Source: Acinetobacter vivianii (GTDB lineage Bacteria; Pseudomonadota; Gammaproteobacteria; Pseudomonadales; Moraxellaceae). Taken from it: a DNA stretch of 64,000 bases. The notes below the pieces were generated by a model. The model was not told where the DNA came from. It saw only the letters and a list, made by a program, of their open reading frames with translations, and ran no database searches. A program made the translations under genes and the position numbers. The stretch is from contig NZ_BMDR01000004.1 of assembly GCF_014635885.1 (NCBI RefSeq), positions 124,001 to 188,000 of the forward strand, read 5' to 3'. Shown here one piece after another: positions 27,928-35,879 of this stretch; the first letter of the stretch is position 1, and every line of letters begins with the position of its first letter.

Positions 27928-27948
27928 AGCCCGAAAGGGCTTTTCTTT
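27926..27948 (+). terminator. Terminator after immunity copy 2
   Basis: An identical copy of the hairpin after copy 1: AAAGCCC-gaaa-GGGCTTT followed by TCTTT, overlapping the stop codon. Confidence 0.8.
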
Positions 27949-28000
27949 ATCCAGTTATATATTTTCTAAATGTATGTCTGCAAAATTACAAAGGTAGAAA

Positions 28001-28687
28001 ATGAGTAAGTTTATAATGGATGAAAATTTTGAAATTTTTTATCATGATGAAGGTTTTGGACCGCCAGTTTGTGTAGAGCCTGTATCAGAAGAAACTCTTA
28101 ACAAGTATCAAGGCAAGCTACCAAATCAACTACTTGAGTATTGGAGAGCTTTTGGTTTTTCAGGTTGGGGGAATGGATTATTCTGGTTGGTTAACCCGGA
28201 AGACTATCAAGATGTATTAGATGCTTGGTTAGAGCATGTAGAACTACAGCCCCATGAGGAATACTTTGTGATTGGTCGTAGTGCATTTGGTGAGTTAAGT
28301 GTTTGGGGCACTATACATGGGCAATGTTTAACGATTTCAACTGCTATGAATCAAATATTTCCAAGTATGGAAATTATGGAAGAAGATGAGGGTGATTTAC
28401 TAATAAGAGTCTTCATATCGTCTAAAGAGAAAAGATTCTTAGATCAAAAAGACTATAAGAATAAGCCTTTATTTGATCGGGCTGTGAAAAAGTATGGCGT
28501 ACTAAAACCGAATGAAATGTTTGGTTTTGAACCCGCTTTGATTCTAGGTGGGGAAGCTAAACTAGAGAATGTGCGCAAGCTGCCAATCATTTCACATCTA
28601 CAATTCTTAGCAACTTTAGATACACCAAGGATGATGTTAGATATTGGCAAGTTTGTAGATGAGCAAGGTTTAGGTAAAGATGATTAA
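28001..28687 (+). CDS. T6SS immunity protein, Tdi1-like, copy 3
   Basis: 228 residues, the same two-domain layout. The N-terminal 60 residues follow copy 1 (DENFEIFYHDEGFGPPVC), the C-terminal 70 follow copy 2. The middle differs from both (LEHVELQPHEEYFVIGRSAF, then distinct residues around 115-155). This copy is a clear mosaic. The hairpin after its stop has lost one G (AAACCC-gaaa-GGGC), so termination is probably weaker here. It is intact and likely functional. Confidence 0.85.
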   Translation: MSKFIMDENFEIFYHDEGFGPPVCVEPVSEETLNKYQGKLPNQLLEYWRAFGFSGWGNGLFWLVNPEDYQDVLDAWLEHVELQPHEEYFVIGRSAFGELSVWGTIHGQCLTISTAMNQIFPSMEIMEEDEGDLLIRVFISSKEKRFLDQKDYKNKPLFDRAVKKYGVLKPNEMFGFEPALILGGEAKLENVRKLPIISHLQFLATLDTPRMMLDIGKFVDEQGLGKDD

Positions 28688-28838
28688 ACCCGAAAGGGCT
28701 TTTCTTTATCCAGTTTTAAATTTTATAAATGTATGCCTGCAAAATTAGAAGTGTCTAGATAGGCCTAAATGTATTTTTATAGTCTATTTGATTACTTCAG
28801 AATTTGTTTTACCGAATGACATGCTGGAGCGTTAATAA

Positions 28839-29735
28839 ATGTCCATACAAGTAAATGAGCAGACAATAGATTGGCAAAAGTGGTTAAGTTTAGAAATAAA
28901 AGACCCAGCTTTATTTAGAGATAATTTGCTTGAACAAAAAATGTATAGCAAAAGATTTGATACATTTGTGAATGGGATATATTCCGTAACGGATGGTTTT
29001 AGTAATTATAAAAATGAAAAAAAATATAGTGGTTATATTGCAGCTGGTCAAAGAAGAATAATAGATGTTTTAGATTTGATTTCCTTACAGTATTCGGCAG
29101 GTGGACGCCTTGAATTTTTAAAAGAAATATATCCATATCTACTTCACTGGACAGAAGAGTACGCAGAAGCAAGCCATTTATACAATTTAAGTCCTGATGC
29201 TGATGGACGGTATGTTTGGCATATCAGTTTGGGAACAGAAGACTATTGGTATATTGCTTTGCGTCTGATTTGTTTTGGGCTATTGACTGGTTATGCGGAT
29301 CAGATGGATCGGATTATGCCAATCATTGACTATGTAGAAGCAACGCCTGAAGGACAGGAAAAAGATGGATTAATTGAATGTTTAGTTGCTCCTTTTGTTG
29401 CAGAGCGTGGAACTCCACCAGATGAAGCAAGACGACATTTGCCTTATCGTAAGCTCATTAAAGTGTTTAATGCTTCACCTGAAAAGCGTCCAGCTTTAAT
29501 GCTGCAATACCTAGAAGATTGGTATGAGGCGAGCAGCCGAGAGCCTTATTATGATCAACATCCTCAAACTGATTTAAGATCAGGAAGAGGTTACTATGGC
29601 TATTGGTCATGGGAAGCAGCAGCGGTAACGTGGTTGCTGGATATAGATGATACGTCATATCGTGAACATCAGTTCTATCCAAAAGATTTGGTTGATTTTG
29701 CCCGAATACATTCAAAAGTAGTTTTAGGTGATTAA
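28839..29735 (+). CDS. Orphan PoNe-type immunity protein (DUF1910/DUF1911, PoNi-like)
   Basis: A 298-residue protein, mostly helical and without signal peptide. The N-terminal part (about 1-130) fits DUF1910, with YIAAGQRRIIDVLDLISLQYSAG. The C-terminal part (about 145-285) fits DUF1911, with YWYIALRLICFGLLTG, RKLIKVFNASPEKRP and the YWSWEAAAVTWLLDIDD segment. These domains define PoNi proteins, which inhibit PoNe DNases delivered by T6SS. No PoNe toxin is present next to it, so it is either a remnant of a lost effector pair or an acquired shield. The ATG at 28839 follows a ctggagcg ribosome site. Confidence 0.8.
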   Translation: MSIQVNEQTIDWQKWLSLEIKDPALFRDNLLEQKMYSKRFDTFVNGIYSVTDGFSNYKNEKKYSGYIAAGQRRIIDVLDLISLQYSAGGRLEFLKEIYPYLLHWTEEYAEASHLYNLSPDADGRYVWHISLGTEDYWYIALRLICFGLLTGYADQMDRIMPIIDYVEATPEGQEKDGLIECLVAPFVAERGTPPDEARRHLPYRKLIKVFNASPEKRPALMLQYLEDWYEASSREPYYDQHPQTDLRSGRGYYGYWSWEAAAVTWLLDIDDTSYREHQFYPKDLVDFARIHSKVVLGD

Positions 29736-29739
29736 CTCC

Positions 29740-29801
29740 AACAAATCTCTATTTCATTTTGATTGTCATCGCTTTCATCAAATATAAGAAAGAGATTTGT
29801 T
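29740..29801. repeat. 11-bp inverted repeat between convergent genes
   Basis: AACAAATCTCT (29740-29750) and AGAGATTTGTT (29791-29801) are perfect inverted arms around 40 nt. The element separates the orphan immunity gene from the convergent oxidoreductase gene. It may be a long-loop terminator or mark the edge of the T6SS island; no target-site duplication was seen. Confidence 0.55.
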
Positions 29802-29825
29802 ATAGAGCTTTTATTTAAAGATTTC

Positions 29826-31199
29826 TTATCTCACTGAATCTGTGGCAATAGAACGTGCTTTACGGTCCGTTAGACGATCATAAAAAGCAGCCGCTGAGAA
29901 AGCGGTTTTAAAAGCACACCACTGCAATGGCTCAGGGAGGGTCGAAGGCGTTTTATGATACAGGGCTGTTAAAATAGGACTCTCAACGCCTTTAATTTTC
30001 TCGGCAAGTAGCTGCCCCATAAAGGATTGAGTGGCAAGCCCATGTCCAGTGCAGCCAGCAACATAAATGATATTTTGATGCGTTCCTGTGGTGCCTACCA
30101 CAGGCAGAAAATCATATGCCACGCTAACGTAACCACTCCAGCAATGCTTAATACCAAGACCTTGCAAGGTAGGATGACGTTCACGTAAGGTCTGTACGAG
30201 TGCAGCATAGGCATCTTGATCTGGTATGTTCGGGGTCTTTGAACCATAAACATAATTTAACTTCTTCACCGTCAACACCATCGTATTGTGTGCTGTGAGA
30301 CGATGGCTCTCCATCATGAGATGCGGTGTAATAATTCCTTCTCTGTTCTGCCAACCCAAAGATGCCAATTGTTTTGGAGACAACTGTTGGGTTTCAATTG
30401 CTGATACGCGTATCGGCGCAACCTTATCACGTAGTAACCCCAACTGTGGTGTGAATGCATTTGTCGCCAATACCACGATTGGGGCAGTTGCACGACCCCG
30501 CGGAGTCTTGCAGGTTATTTCCGCGCCTTCACTGTAAGACAGCAAGGGCGTTTTTTCATAGAGCTTAACGCCTGCCTGAATTGCCGCACGACGTAAACCG
30601 CTGACATATTTACCAGGATTGAGCGTGCTGCCACGTTGCTCACTACCAAATAGAAACGCTGGCGGAATACCGCGAGCGCGCATTTCAGCTTGATCTACAA
30701 AGCGAGTGATTGAACCCAGTTCACGACCAACCTCCATACTGCGACGTAGCCATTTTTCCTGAGAAGGATCAATCGCAGCACGTATAATGCCAGAAGGATT
30801 GTAATCACATTGAATTTCCAACTCGGCTAGACGCTTTTCGACGTAGCACACGGCTTCGTCATAAAAATTCACAAATTTTCGTGCATGCTCAACGCCGACG
30901 CGTTTTGCGAACATTTCAAACTCAATTCCCATACTGCCGAGTAGATAACCAGCATTACGCCCGCTGGCACCGAAGCCACCAAACTCTTGTTCAAGCACAA
31001 TCACTTTTGCACCACGGGCGGTCAGCTCAAGGGCAGTTGAGAGCCCGGCAAATCCAGCCCCAACCACAATGACATCAGCGCTGTCAGAACCTTCCAGTTC
31101 GGGTTGAAGATCATCAGGTTGCTCTATCCAGCCTCCCAGAAGACGAAAGGGTAAAGATTTAGGGTTGTAGTTCGCCATTTCTTCATTGATATGATTCAT
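29826..31199 (-). CDS. FAD-dependent oxidoreductase, DAO family (amine/amino acid oxidase-like)
   Basis: A 457-residue protein. The dinucleotide-binding motif VIVVGAGFAGLSTALEL is near residues 43-59. It is followed by GGFGASGRNAGYL, the FAD contact typical of glycine oxidase and gamma-glutamylputrescine oxidase relatives. The C-terminal FAD segment YVAGCTGHGLATQSFMGQL is intact. It probably oxidises a primary or secondary amine or amino acid. It lies 76 bp downstream of the seven-helix membrane protein in the same direction, suggesting an operon controlled by the divergent TetR gene. Substrate unknown. Confidence 0.85.
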   Translation of the reverse strand: MNHINEEMANYNPKSLPFRLLGGWIEQPDDLQPELEGSDSADVIVVGAGFAGLSTALELTARGAKVIVLEQEFGGFGASGRNAGYLLGSMGIEFEMFAKRVGVEHARKFVNFYDEAVCYVEKRLAELEIQCDYNPSGIIRAAIDPSQEKWLRRSMEVGRELGSITRFVDQAEMRARGIPPAFLFGSEQRGSTLNPGKYVSGLRRAAIQAGVKLYEKTPLLSYSEGAEITCKTPRGRATAPIVVLATNAFTPQLGLLRDKVAPIRVSAIETQQLSPKQLASLGWQNREGIITPHLMMESHRLTAHNTMVLTVKKLNYVYGSKTPNIPDQDAYAALVQTLRERHPTLQGLGIKHCWSGYVSVAYDFLPVVGTTGTHQNIIYVAGCTGHGLATQSFMGQLLAEKIKGVESPILTALYHKTPSTLPEPLQWCAFKTAFSAAAFYDRLTDRKARSIATDSVR

Positions 31200-31275
31200 T
31201 TGCTATCCTTTTTTATCTTCACCGTACTCCTGTACGGTGTTTGATTTTAAAAATAATGATGCGGTGATGTATGGA

Positions 31276-32028
31276 TTAGTGAGCTGGAACCAATGATGCT
31301 TTGGAAAGGGTCTGAGAACGTGCCAGTGCGTCATAGGCGTAATACAACTGGATGACCGCATAAGCCCAGGTAATGAATGCCCAAGTCATAAAGATCATAT
31401 GCGTATCATCGCCAGGGATCGGGAAGAAGTCATAGACGATTGCGACGGCGAGGCTGACGATTAAAGTGAATGTTGTCGCCACGGCATGCAGAGTTTCCCC
31501 AGCACGTGCCAAGCAAAGAATGAAGTAGCAGAGATAGATCGCAAGAATCACCCACATGATGACGTAAAAATACGGGCGTATCCCGTCAAAGAAATCGGCC
31601 AAGAAGATAACAAAAGTGCCTGCGAATGCAGCGGCGAACAGCAGCACTTCCTTCAACGCTGTGGGTTTATAATTATGGGTCAGTGCCATTAAGCCCAGTA
31701 CGGCAATGACGGGCATACCAAAGCTGCGTGAGAATGAATCCAGAAACATTGTAATTGAATAATGAACATGCCCACCCGTCAGCATATACAAGACAAAGTT
31801 TGTCGCAGAAAAAGCCACAATCCACCATTCTAGCCCAAGCAGATAGTTGTTCTTCTTGAGAAATTTTGCGCCGTAGATCCAGCCCGAAAGCGCCAATACA
31901 ATACAGGCAACCAGCCCACAGATGTTGATAATTTCCACAATAGCGGCATGCAGCATTTCACTATCAGTTAAGATTTTTGCTGTTGTAGCGTCCATTTCGC
32001 TACCGACAGCAAGTCCAAGTATTTTCAT
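31276..32028 (-). CDS. Seven-helix integral membrane protein of unknown function
   Basis: A 250-residue protein with seven predicted transmembrane helices (about 28-48, 60-82, 93-112, 121-142, 148-170, 175-196, 203-227). There is a short N-terminal tail and a charged C-terminus. A His pair (GGHVHYS) sits after helix 2 and acidic residues (DFFDG) after helix 4. I do not recognise the family. The gene neighbours an FAD oxidase and a TetR regulator, so a transporter or sensor for that enzyme's substrate is plausible but unproven. RBS aaggaag precedes the ATG. Confidence 0.7.
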   Translation of the reverse strand: MKILGLAVGSEMDATTAKILTDSEMLHAAIVEIINICGLVACIVLALSGWIYGAKFLKKNNYLLGLEWWIVAFSATNFVLYMLTGGHVHYSITMFLDSFSRSFGMPVIAVLGLMALTHNYKPTALKEVLLFAAAFAGTFVIFLADFFDGIRPYFYVIMWVILAIYLCYFILCLARAGETLHAVATTFTLIVSLAVAIVYDFFPIPGDDTHMIFMTWAFITWAYAVIQLYYAYDALARSQTLSKASLVPAH

Positions 32029-32052
32029 GATATGACTTCCTTTAATTAATTG

Positions 32053-32066
32053 ACTGTCATGTCAGT
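32053..32066. promoter_or_regulatory. Candidate TetR operator in the divergent promoter region
   Basis: ACTGtCATGtCAGT is a 14-bp palindrome broken only at two symmetric positions. It lies in the 81-bp gap between the divergent membrane-protein and TetR genes, where a TetR regulator usually binds. Confidence 0.5.
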
Positions 32067-32109
32067 AAAATAATATGGTATGATTAATTAGTAAACATTT
32101 TTTTTATTT

Positions 32110-32706
32110 ATGACGATGATGGAAAACAAGATAGGAAGACCGAGTAAAGCGCATGAACGGTCATATGAAATTCTTCAAGCTGCTGTTTCAGTCGTTGCTA
32201 GGGAAGGACTAGAAGGAATTACTTTTGCCAAAGTAGCGGAAGCATCAGGCATGCAACGCACGCTGGTACATCATTATTTTTCTTCACGTGCAGATTTAAT
32301 CAATGCTTTCATTGAGCACTATATTGGAGAAATGGGGACAGCAATTATTCATCGGTTTAGTGGAAAACCATTGAGCGAAAGAATCGTCATGTTATTCACG
32401 CCCGAAGTTTATCGGAGTCAGGATGATTTGATTGTTTGGTTAGAACTGGTTGCGCAAAGTGCCAGAAATCCGTTGATCAAGCAGATGCTGCATGATCTAT
32501 GGATACAGCATTGGCTGCCTGATTTTGAAAATCAGTTGGGACAGGAGTATCCAAACGCAACTCAAGATGCGATTAGTTCGACTGCTTACGTACTGGCTTG
32601 TTTATTTGAAGCATATTGGGGATTCAGTGTTCAAGGCGTTACGGATACACAGAAACAAAAGCAAATGGAACAAACTGTGTTAATGCTGTTGAATCGTTTA
32701 ATGTGA
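32110..32706 (+). CDS. TetR family transcriptional regulator (divergent to 7-TM/FAD oxidase operon)
   Basis: A 198-residue regulator. The N-terminal helix-turn-helix (about residues 15-60) includes GLEGITFAKVAEASGMQRTL followed by VHHYFSSRADLINAF, standard for TetR. The C-terminal ligand-binding domain is family-specific and gives no ligand. A second ATG nine bases downstream is an alternative start. Divergent orientation to the seven-helix protein and oxidase suggests it represses that operon and itself through the palindrome in between. Confidence 0.88.
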   Translation: MTMMENKIGRPSKAHERSYEILQAAVSVVAREGLEGITFAKVAEASGMQRTLVHHYFSSRADLINAFIEHYIGEMGTAIIHRFSGKPLSERIVMLFTPEVYRSQDDLIVWLELVAQSARNPLIKQMLHDLWIQHWLPDFENQLGQEYPNATQDAISSTAYVLACLFEAYWGFSVQGVTDTQKQKQMEQTVLMLLNRLM

Positions 32707-33002
32707 TTGCTTCAGCAGAATAAATTGAAAAAGATCGTTTAGGAAATGTGACAGTGGATTAAACCAGTTCTACGGACGCTTGATTTAACCTATCCGTGTA
32801 TAGATGTAGTTTAGAGAGTAAATCATCCTTCATCTTATTAGGAATGGATTAGCTTAAATTAAGCGTTTTTGTGTTTGATTGAAATGATCAAAGAGAGATT
32901 GATTTAACTGTTATAAAGAGGCTCGTTCTTGTGAAAGAGGGTTACTTCTTCCACAACAATTAGTAAGATTAAAGACAAGAAAACTAATAATGCACGGTAT
33001 CT
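32707..33002. other. Intergenic region without recognised gene
   Basis: About 296 bp of AT-rich sequence between the TetR gene and the small membrane protein. No convincing small ORF, RNA or repeat was seen; it presumably holds the promoter of the gene at 33003. Confidence 0.5.
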
Positions 33003-33410
33003 ATGAAGAAAAATTCAAAACTCGATCAAGATACATTATTTATTAAATTATTATTCAAATCCTCCTCCAACGTGACAGAGGATGAAATCGAGTACTATCG
33101 AAAATATCCAGATCAAATTGATCAAGTCACAGCGCCGATCAATATCCATAAAATCTTTTTATGGACTGGAGCATTATTAGGGATTTTGGTTGTAGCAATC
33201 GCCAAGTTTCTGAAATTTTCTGGCATGTTAGCATTCTTATCCGAAGGTGTGCTTGAGTTCGTTATCGATATCATTTATGAAAGTGGTATTGCTTTGATCG
33301 GGGCAGCAGTGACCGCTTATATGCTCGGTGTGTTACTCAATAAACAACAAGAAAATGCACTGAAATGGCGAGAAGAAATTCGTAAAAGAATACAGGAAAG
33401 CGAGCAATAA
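33003..33410 (+). CDS. Small two-helix membrane protein, hypothetical
   Basis: A 135-residue protein with a polar N-terminus (about 1-48) containing NVTEDEIEYYRKYPDQIDQ. Two transmembrane helices follow (about 50-68 and 95-115), then a charged C-terminal tail, QENALKWREEIRKRIQESEQ. I do not recognise a named family. It is monocistronic with a shared terminator behind it, convergent with the lipase gene. No strong ribosome site precedes the ATG. Confidence 0.65.
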   Translation: MKKNSKLDQDTLFIKLLFKSSSNVTEDEIEYYRKYPDQIDQVTAPINIHKIFLWTGALLGILVVAIAKFLKFSGMLAFLSEGVLEFVIDIIYESGIALIGAAVTAYMLGVLLNKQQENALKWREEIRKRIQESEQ

Positions 33411-33420
33411 AAAGAAAAAA

Positions 33421-33444
33421 AGCTAAAGTGCTGTCACTTTAGCT
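33421..33444. terminator. Bidirectional terminator
   Basis: AGCTAAAGTG-ctgt-CACTTTAGCT is a perfect 10-bp stem with TTT on the plus strand and a long T-run on the minus strand. It serves both convergent genes. Confidence 0.88.
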
Positions 33445-33452
33445 TTGGATGT

Positions 33453-35462
33453 TTAGTTTTTCACTTTGTCTAAACCATGCTCGGTTAAATGTTGGCTCAA
33501 GATACGGCGAAGTTCCAATACCGTTTCAGGCTTTATTTGAATAGAATGCCCGCCTTTAATGATTTTCTCTGAAATCGCACCTTCTAAATGGGCACTTTTA
33601 TAAGGAACAATGCCATCGGTTATCTTATCAGTATCATTACTTTTGGTGATATTCCCCATGATTGAATGAAAAACTAGACCTTCTTTAGGCTGTATACCCG
33701 AGGTGAGTTCCATAAATTCAGATTTATTACTCAGATCGCTAGGGCCATTTTGCAGCCTGTTATTGATGGTTCTGACAAAATCTTTCAGATCATCATCATA
33801 GCTTGTCAGTGTATCGGTTAATGTTTTTAAAAATGCTGAAGGTAGTCCAATAATCTTTCGTGCAGTGACGGTAAACCAGCGGTCGGCGTAGCTTGTTCCA
33901 CGATGAGGCGCAGCGAGGAAAATGACGCGATCAAAGTTTGGAATCGGTTCCATCTTTAAGCGTTCGCCTATGACGGGATGTTTTCTCATCCGTGCTTGAA
34001 CGTGGTTACTCATCATTGGTAAGGCTTTTTTTGAAATATCCGCATGACTGACTAAAAGGCGGCTAATAATTCCTCCCATGCTATGTCCAATCAAAACAGC
34101 ATTTTGAGATGCAGGGTCTTGTGGATTGAGAGAGGCAAATGTTTGTTTCAGTAAAGCAGAAATCTGAAAGCGGCTTTCCAGAATAGGCATATTGGTTGAG
34201 TAAAATACCTGCCAGACTTGATAATGCTCACGTAGTGACTTATCGCCCATAATTTCATTGGTCACCGCAATCCACGCCTCTGGGCTGCTGGCCAGTCCAT
34301 GGATCAATACAATCACTTTTTTATTCGGATTATAGGGTTCAAGCATATATAGATGAGGCATGGTCAAACGTTGATTACGGTCAATCAAGGTTAGATATGC
34401 TGCAGAGCCCAAGTTATTCTCCGCTAACCATAAACCATAGGGGGCAGAGAAGTTCGCAGCAAGGGAATATTCTTTATCTTCAATTTTGATCTTTTCGATA
34501 TTGTAAGGATCATAGATTTTTATTTTGAAATCAGGCCGATTGAGTATCTCGCTGATTGTGGCTTGCTCATCGACTGGCTGGGCAATCAGCGTCGACGCAA
34601 GATAATGGGCTTGGTGGATATTGGGATTAACGCCATTTGGGTAAGCATAGTTCAGTGGATCAAGAATATAGGGATTTCCATTTTTGGAATCATTTTCTTT
34701 AGTGTGCAAAACTGCGACGAAATCTGCACCGAAACCATCACGACGGTTAATGGTTCTTAATCCAGAGAAATTCATGTTGTAGCTTGAGGTAAATTTCTCA
34801 AGCTTTTTACCTTGTAGTTTGGGATAGGAGTCAATATCAATCTTATAAGTACTTTCACCAATTTGAATACTGTCTGGAATCGTCGCTGATGAATTCTTCG
34901 CACTGTACACATTTACTAACTGGTTAAGTGCCTGATTATAGAAGTCCCGAATTTGCACCTGACGATTATCAAAAATACGGTCTTGAGGCTGACGAGAGGT
35001 CTTAAACAGATAGGCATAGCTGTACCGAATACTTTTATCTAAAGCTTGCAGTTGTTGGTCTAAACATTCATTCACCTGTGGGGCAGGTTTAGATTCTAAT
35101 TTAGTGTTTTTATTGATTTTGCAATCATGTGAGTCTGCAAGAGTCAGAGCTTTAGAGAGATATAACTCGCTAGCGGCTGATAATAATTGTTCTGTCTGTA
35201 CCTGAGGAATTTTTTCCAGATCGACAATACATGCATCTGGATTTTTCATGCACAGTTTCATGTCCATATCGGACATATAGAGCAGGTTCAGGCTGGCGCC
35301 ACTTAATTTATTTTGAGTGAGAATACTGTTACGTTCATTGGCAATGGTGGTATGCAGTGTCTGTTTTTTTAGGCTAACCACCTGACAGCCACTTGTTACT
35401 AGAACGCTAAATACAGTCAGAATACACAGCGGCTGATATAGAGGAAATGTAAGTCTTTTCAT
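33453..35462 (-). CDS. Large lipoprotein alpha/beta hydrolase (esterase/lipase)
   Basis: A 669-residue envelope lipoprotein, with lipobox LVTSGC near residue 26 when the ATG at 35462 is used. That start is preferred to one six codons upstream because it gives a normal signal peptide and follows GAAGGG. The N-terminal 330 residues are of unknown fold. The hydrolase domain then begins: oxyanion strand VIVLIHGLASSPEAW (about 378-392), nucleophile elbow GHSMGG (about 453-458), probable acid in DGIVP and His in GGHSIQ near the C-terminus. It probably cleaves ester bonds of lipids at the cell surface or periplasm. Confidence 0.82.
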   Translation of the reverse strand: MKRLTFPLYQPLCILTVFSVLVTSGCQVVSLKKQTLHTTIANERNSILTQNKLSGASLNLLYMSDMDMKLCMKNPDACIVDLEKIPQVQTEQLLSAASELYLSKALTLADSHDCKINKNTKLESKPAPQVNECLDQQLQALDKSIRYSYAYLFKTSRQPQDRIFDNRQVQIRDFYNQALNQLVNVYSAKNSSATIPDSIQIGESTYKIDIDSYPKLQGKKLEKFTSSYNMNFSGLRTINRRDGFGADFVAVLHTKENDSKNGNPYILDPLNYAYPNGVNPNIHQAHYLASTLIAQPVDEQATISEILNRPDFKIKIYDPYNIEKIKIEDKEYSLAANFSAPYGLWLAENNLGSAAYLTLIDRNQRLTMPHLYMLEPYNPNKKVIVLIHGLASSPEAWIAVTNEIMGDKSLREHYQVWQVFYSTNMPILESRFQISALLKQTFASLNPQDPASQNAVLIGHSMGGIISRLLVSHADISKKALPMMSNHVQARMRKHPVIGERLKMEPIPNFDRVIFLAAPHRGTSYADRWFTVTARKIIGLPSAFLKTLTDTLTSYDDDLKDFVRTINNRLQNGPSDLSNKSEFMELTSGIQPKEGLVFHSIMGNITKSNDTDKITDGIVPYKSAHLEGAISEKIIKGGHSIQIKPETVLELRRILSQHLTEHGLDKVKN

Positions 35463-35879
35463 AAATTGGCCCTTCGGCATTCTATCCAGATTGGGGGAGT
35501 TTTGATGCTGGTATTATTTTGAATGTTTGTGTAATGACGATTATTAAAGTGTGGAAACAGTGTGGAGATGAGAGAATTAATCAGCTTCGATTGAATATTT
35601 TAGCCCTATTACCGAAACCACTGACTCACGTTGACGTGAGGAAGGGTATATATAGGATTGCACAGAAGGTAAGTTAAAATATGCAGAGCACAGTTGCATA
35701 TAAGCTCTTGCAGACCAGTGATTGATTTGATGGTCTAAATGAACTGATAAAGATGTAATGAAAATATTTAAAGCATTCAGAAATTTTTAAATATTGAGAC
35801 AGTGATTGGTGATAAAAAGCGTAAGAAAACGTCGACTTGATCGACGTTTTCTTACTTTCCAATTTCTAGATACTAAGGC
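35463..35879. other. Intergenic region with two hairpins, no gene recognised
   Basis: About 417 bp. It contains the lipase promoter region, a short hairpin CTCACG-ttga-CGTGAG (35625-35640) and the strong terminator at 35821. A 62-codon minus-strand frame at 35674-35862 overlaps the terminator and lacks a ribosome site, so I do not call it. Confidence 0.6.
35821..35855 (-). terminator. Terminator of the dioxygenase gene
   Basis: GTAAGAAAACGTCGA-cttga-TCGACGTTTTCTTAC is a perfect 15-bp stem placed 25 bp after the stop of the minus-strand PhyH gene. Its arms contain A/T runs, so it can act on either strand. Confidence 0.8.

Larger units (their letters stand above)
26481..28760 (+). repeat. Tandem array of three 760-bp immunity units
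   Basis: Three genes of identical length (687 bp) start at 26481, 27241 and 28001. The 73-bp spacer after copies 1 and 2 appears identical, and a diverged version follows copy 3. Identity between copies is patchy: copies 1 and 3 are identical over 26505-26565 and 28025-28085, copies 1 and 2 over 26661-26728 and 27421-27488, and copies 2 and 3 nearly so over the last third. This points to duplication plus gene conversion. Confidence 0.92.

Noticed and set aside
26481..28760. Transposon-driven duplication
   Set aside because: No transposase, terminal inverted repeats or target-site duplication was found around the 760-bp units; unequal crossing-over explains it better.
21944..29735. Prophage or complete T6SS cluster
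   Set aside because: Only VgrG, effector and immunity genes are present; no sheath, TssB/C, ClpV, membrane complex, integrase or phage structural genes.
31276..32028. Microbial rhodopsin for the seven-helix protein
   Set aside because: Helix seven (MTWAFITWAYAVIQLYYAY) has no Lys for retinal, and no other rhodopsin residues were recognised.
35674..35862. 62-codon minus-strand frame
   Set aside because: It overlaps a strong 15-bp terminator stem, lacks a ribosome site and has no recognisable composition.
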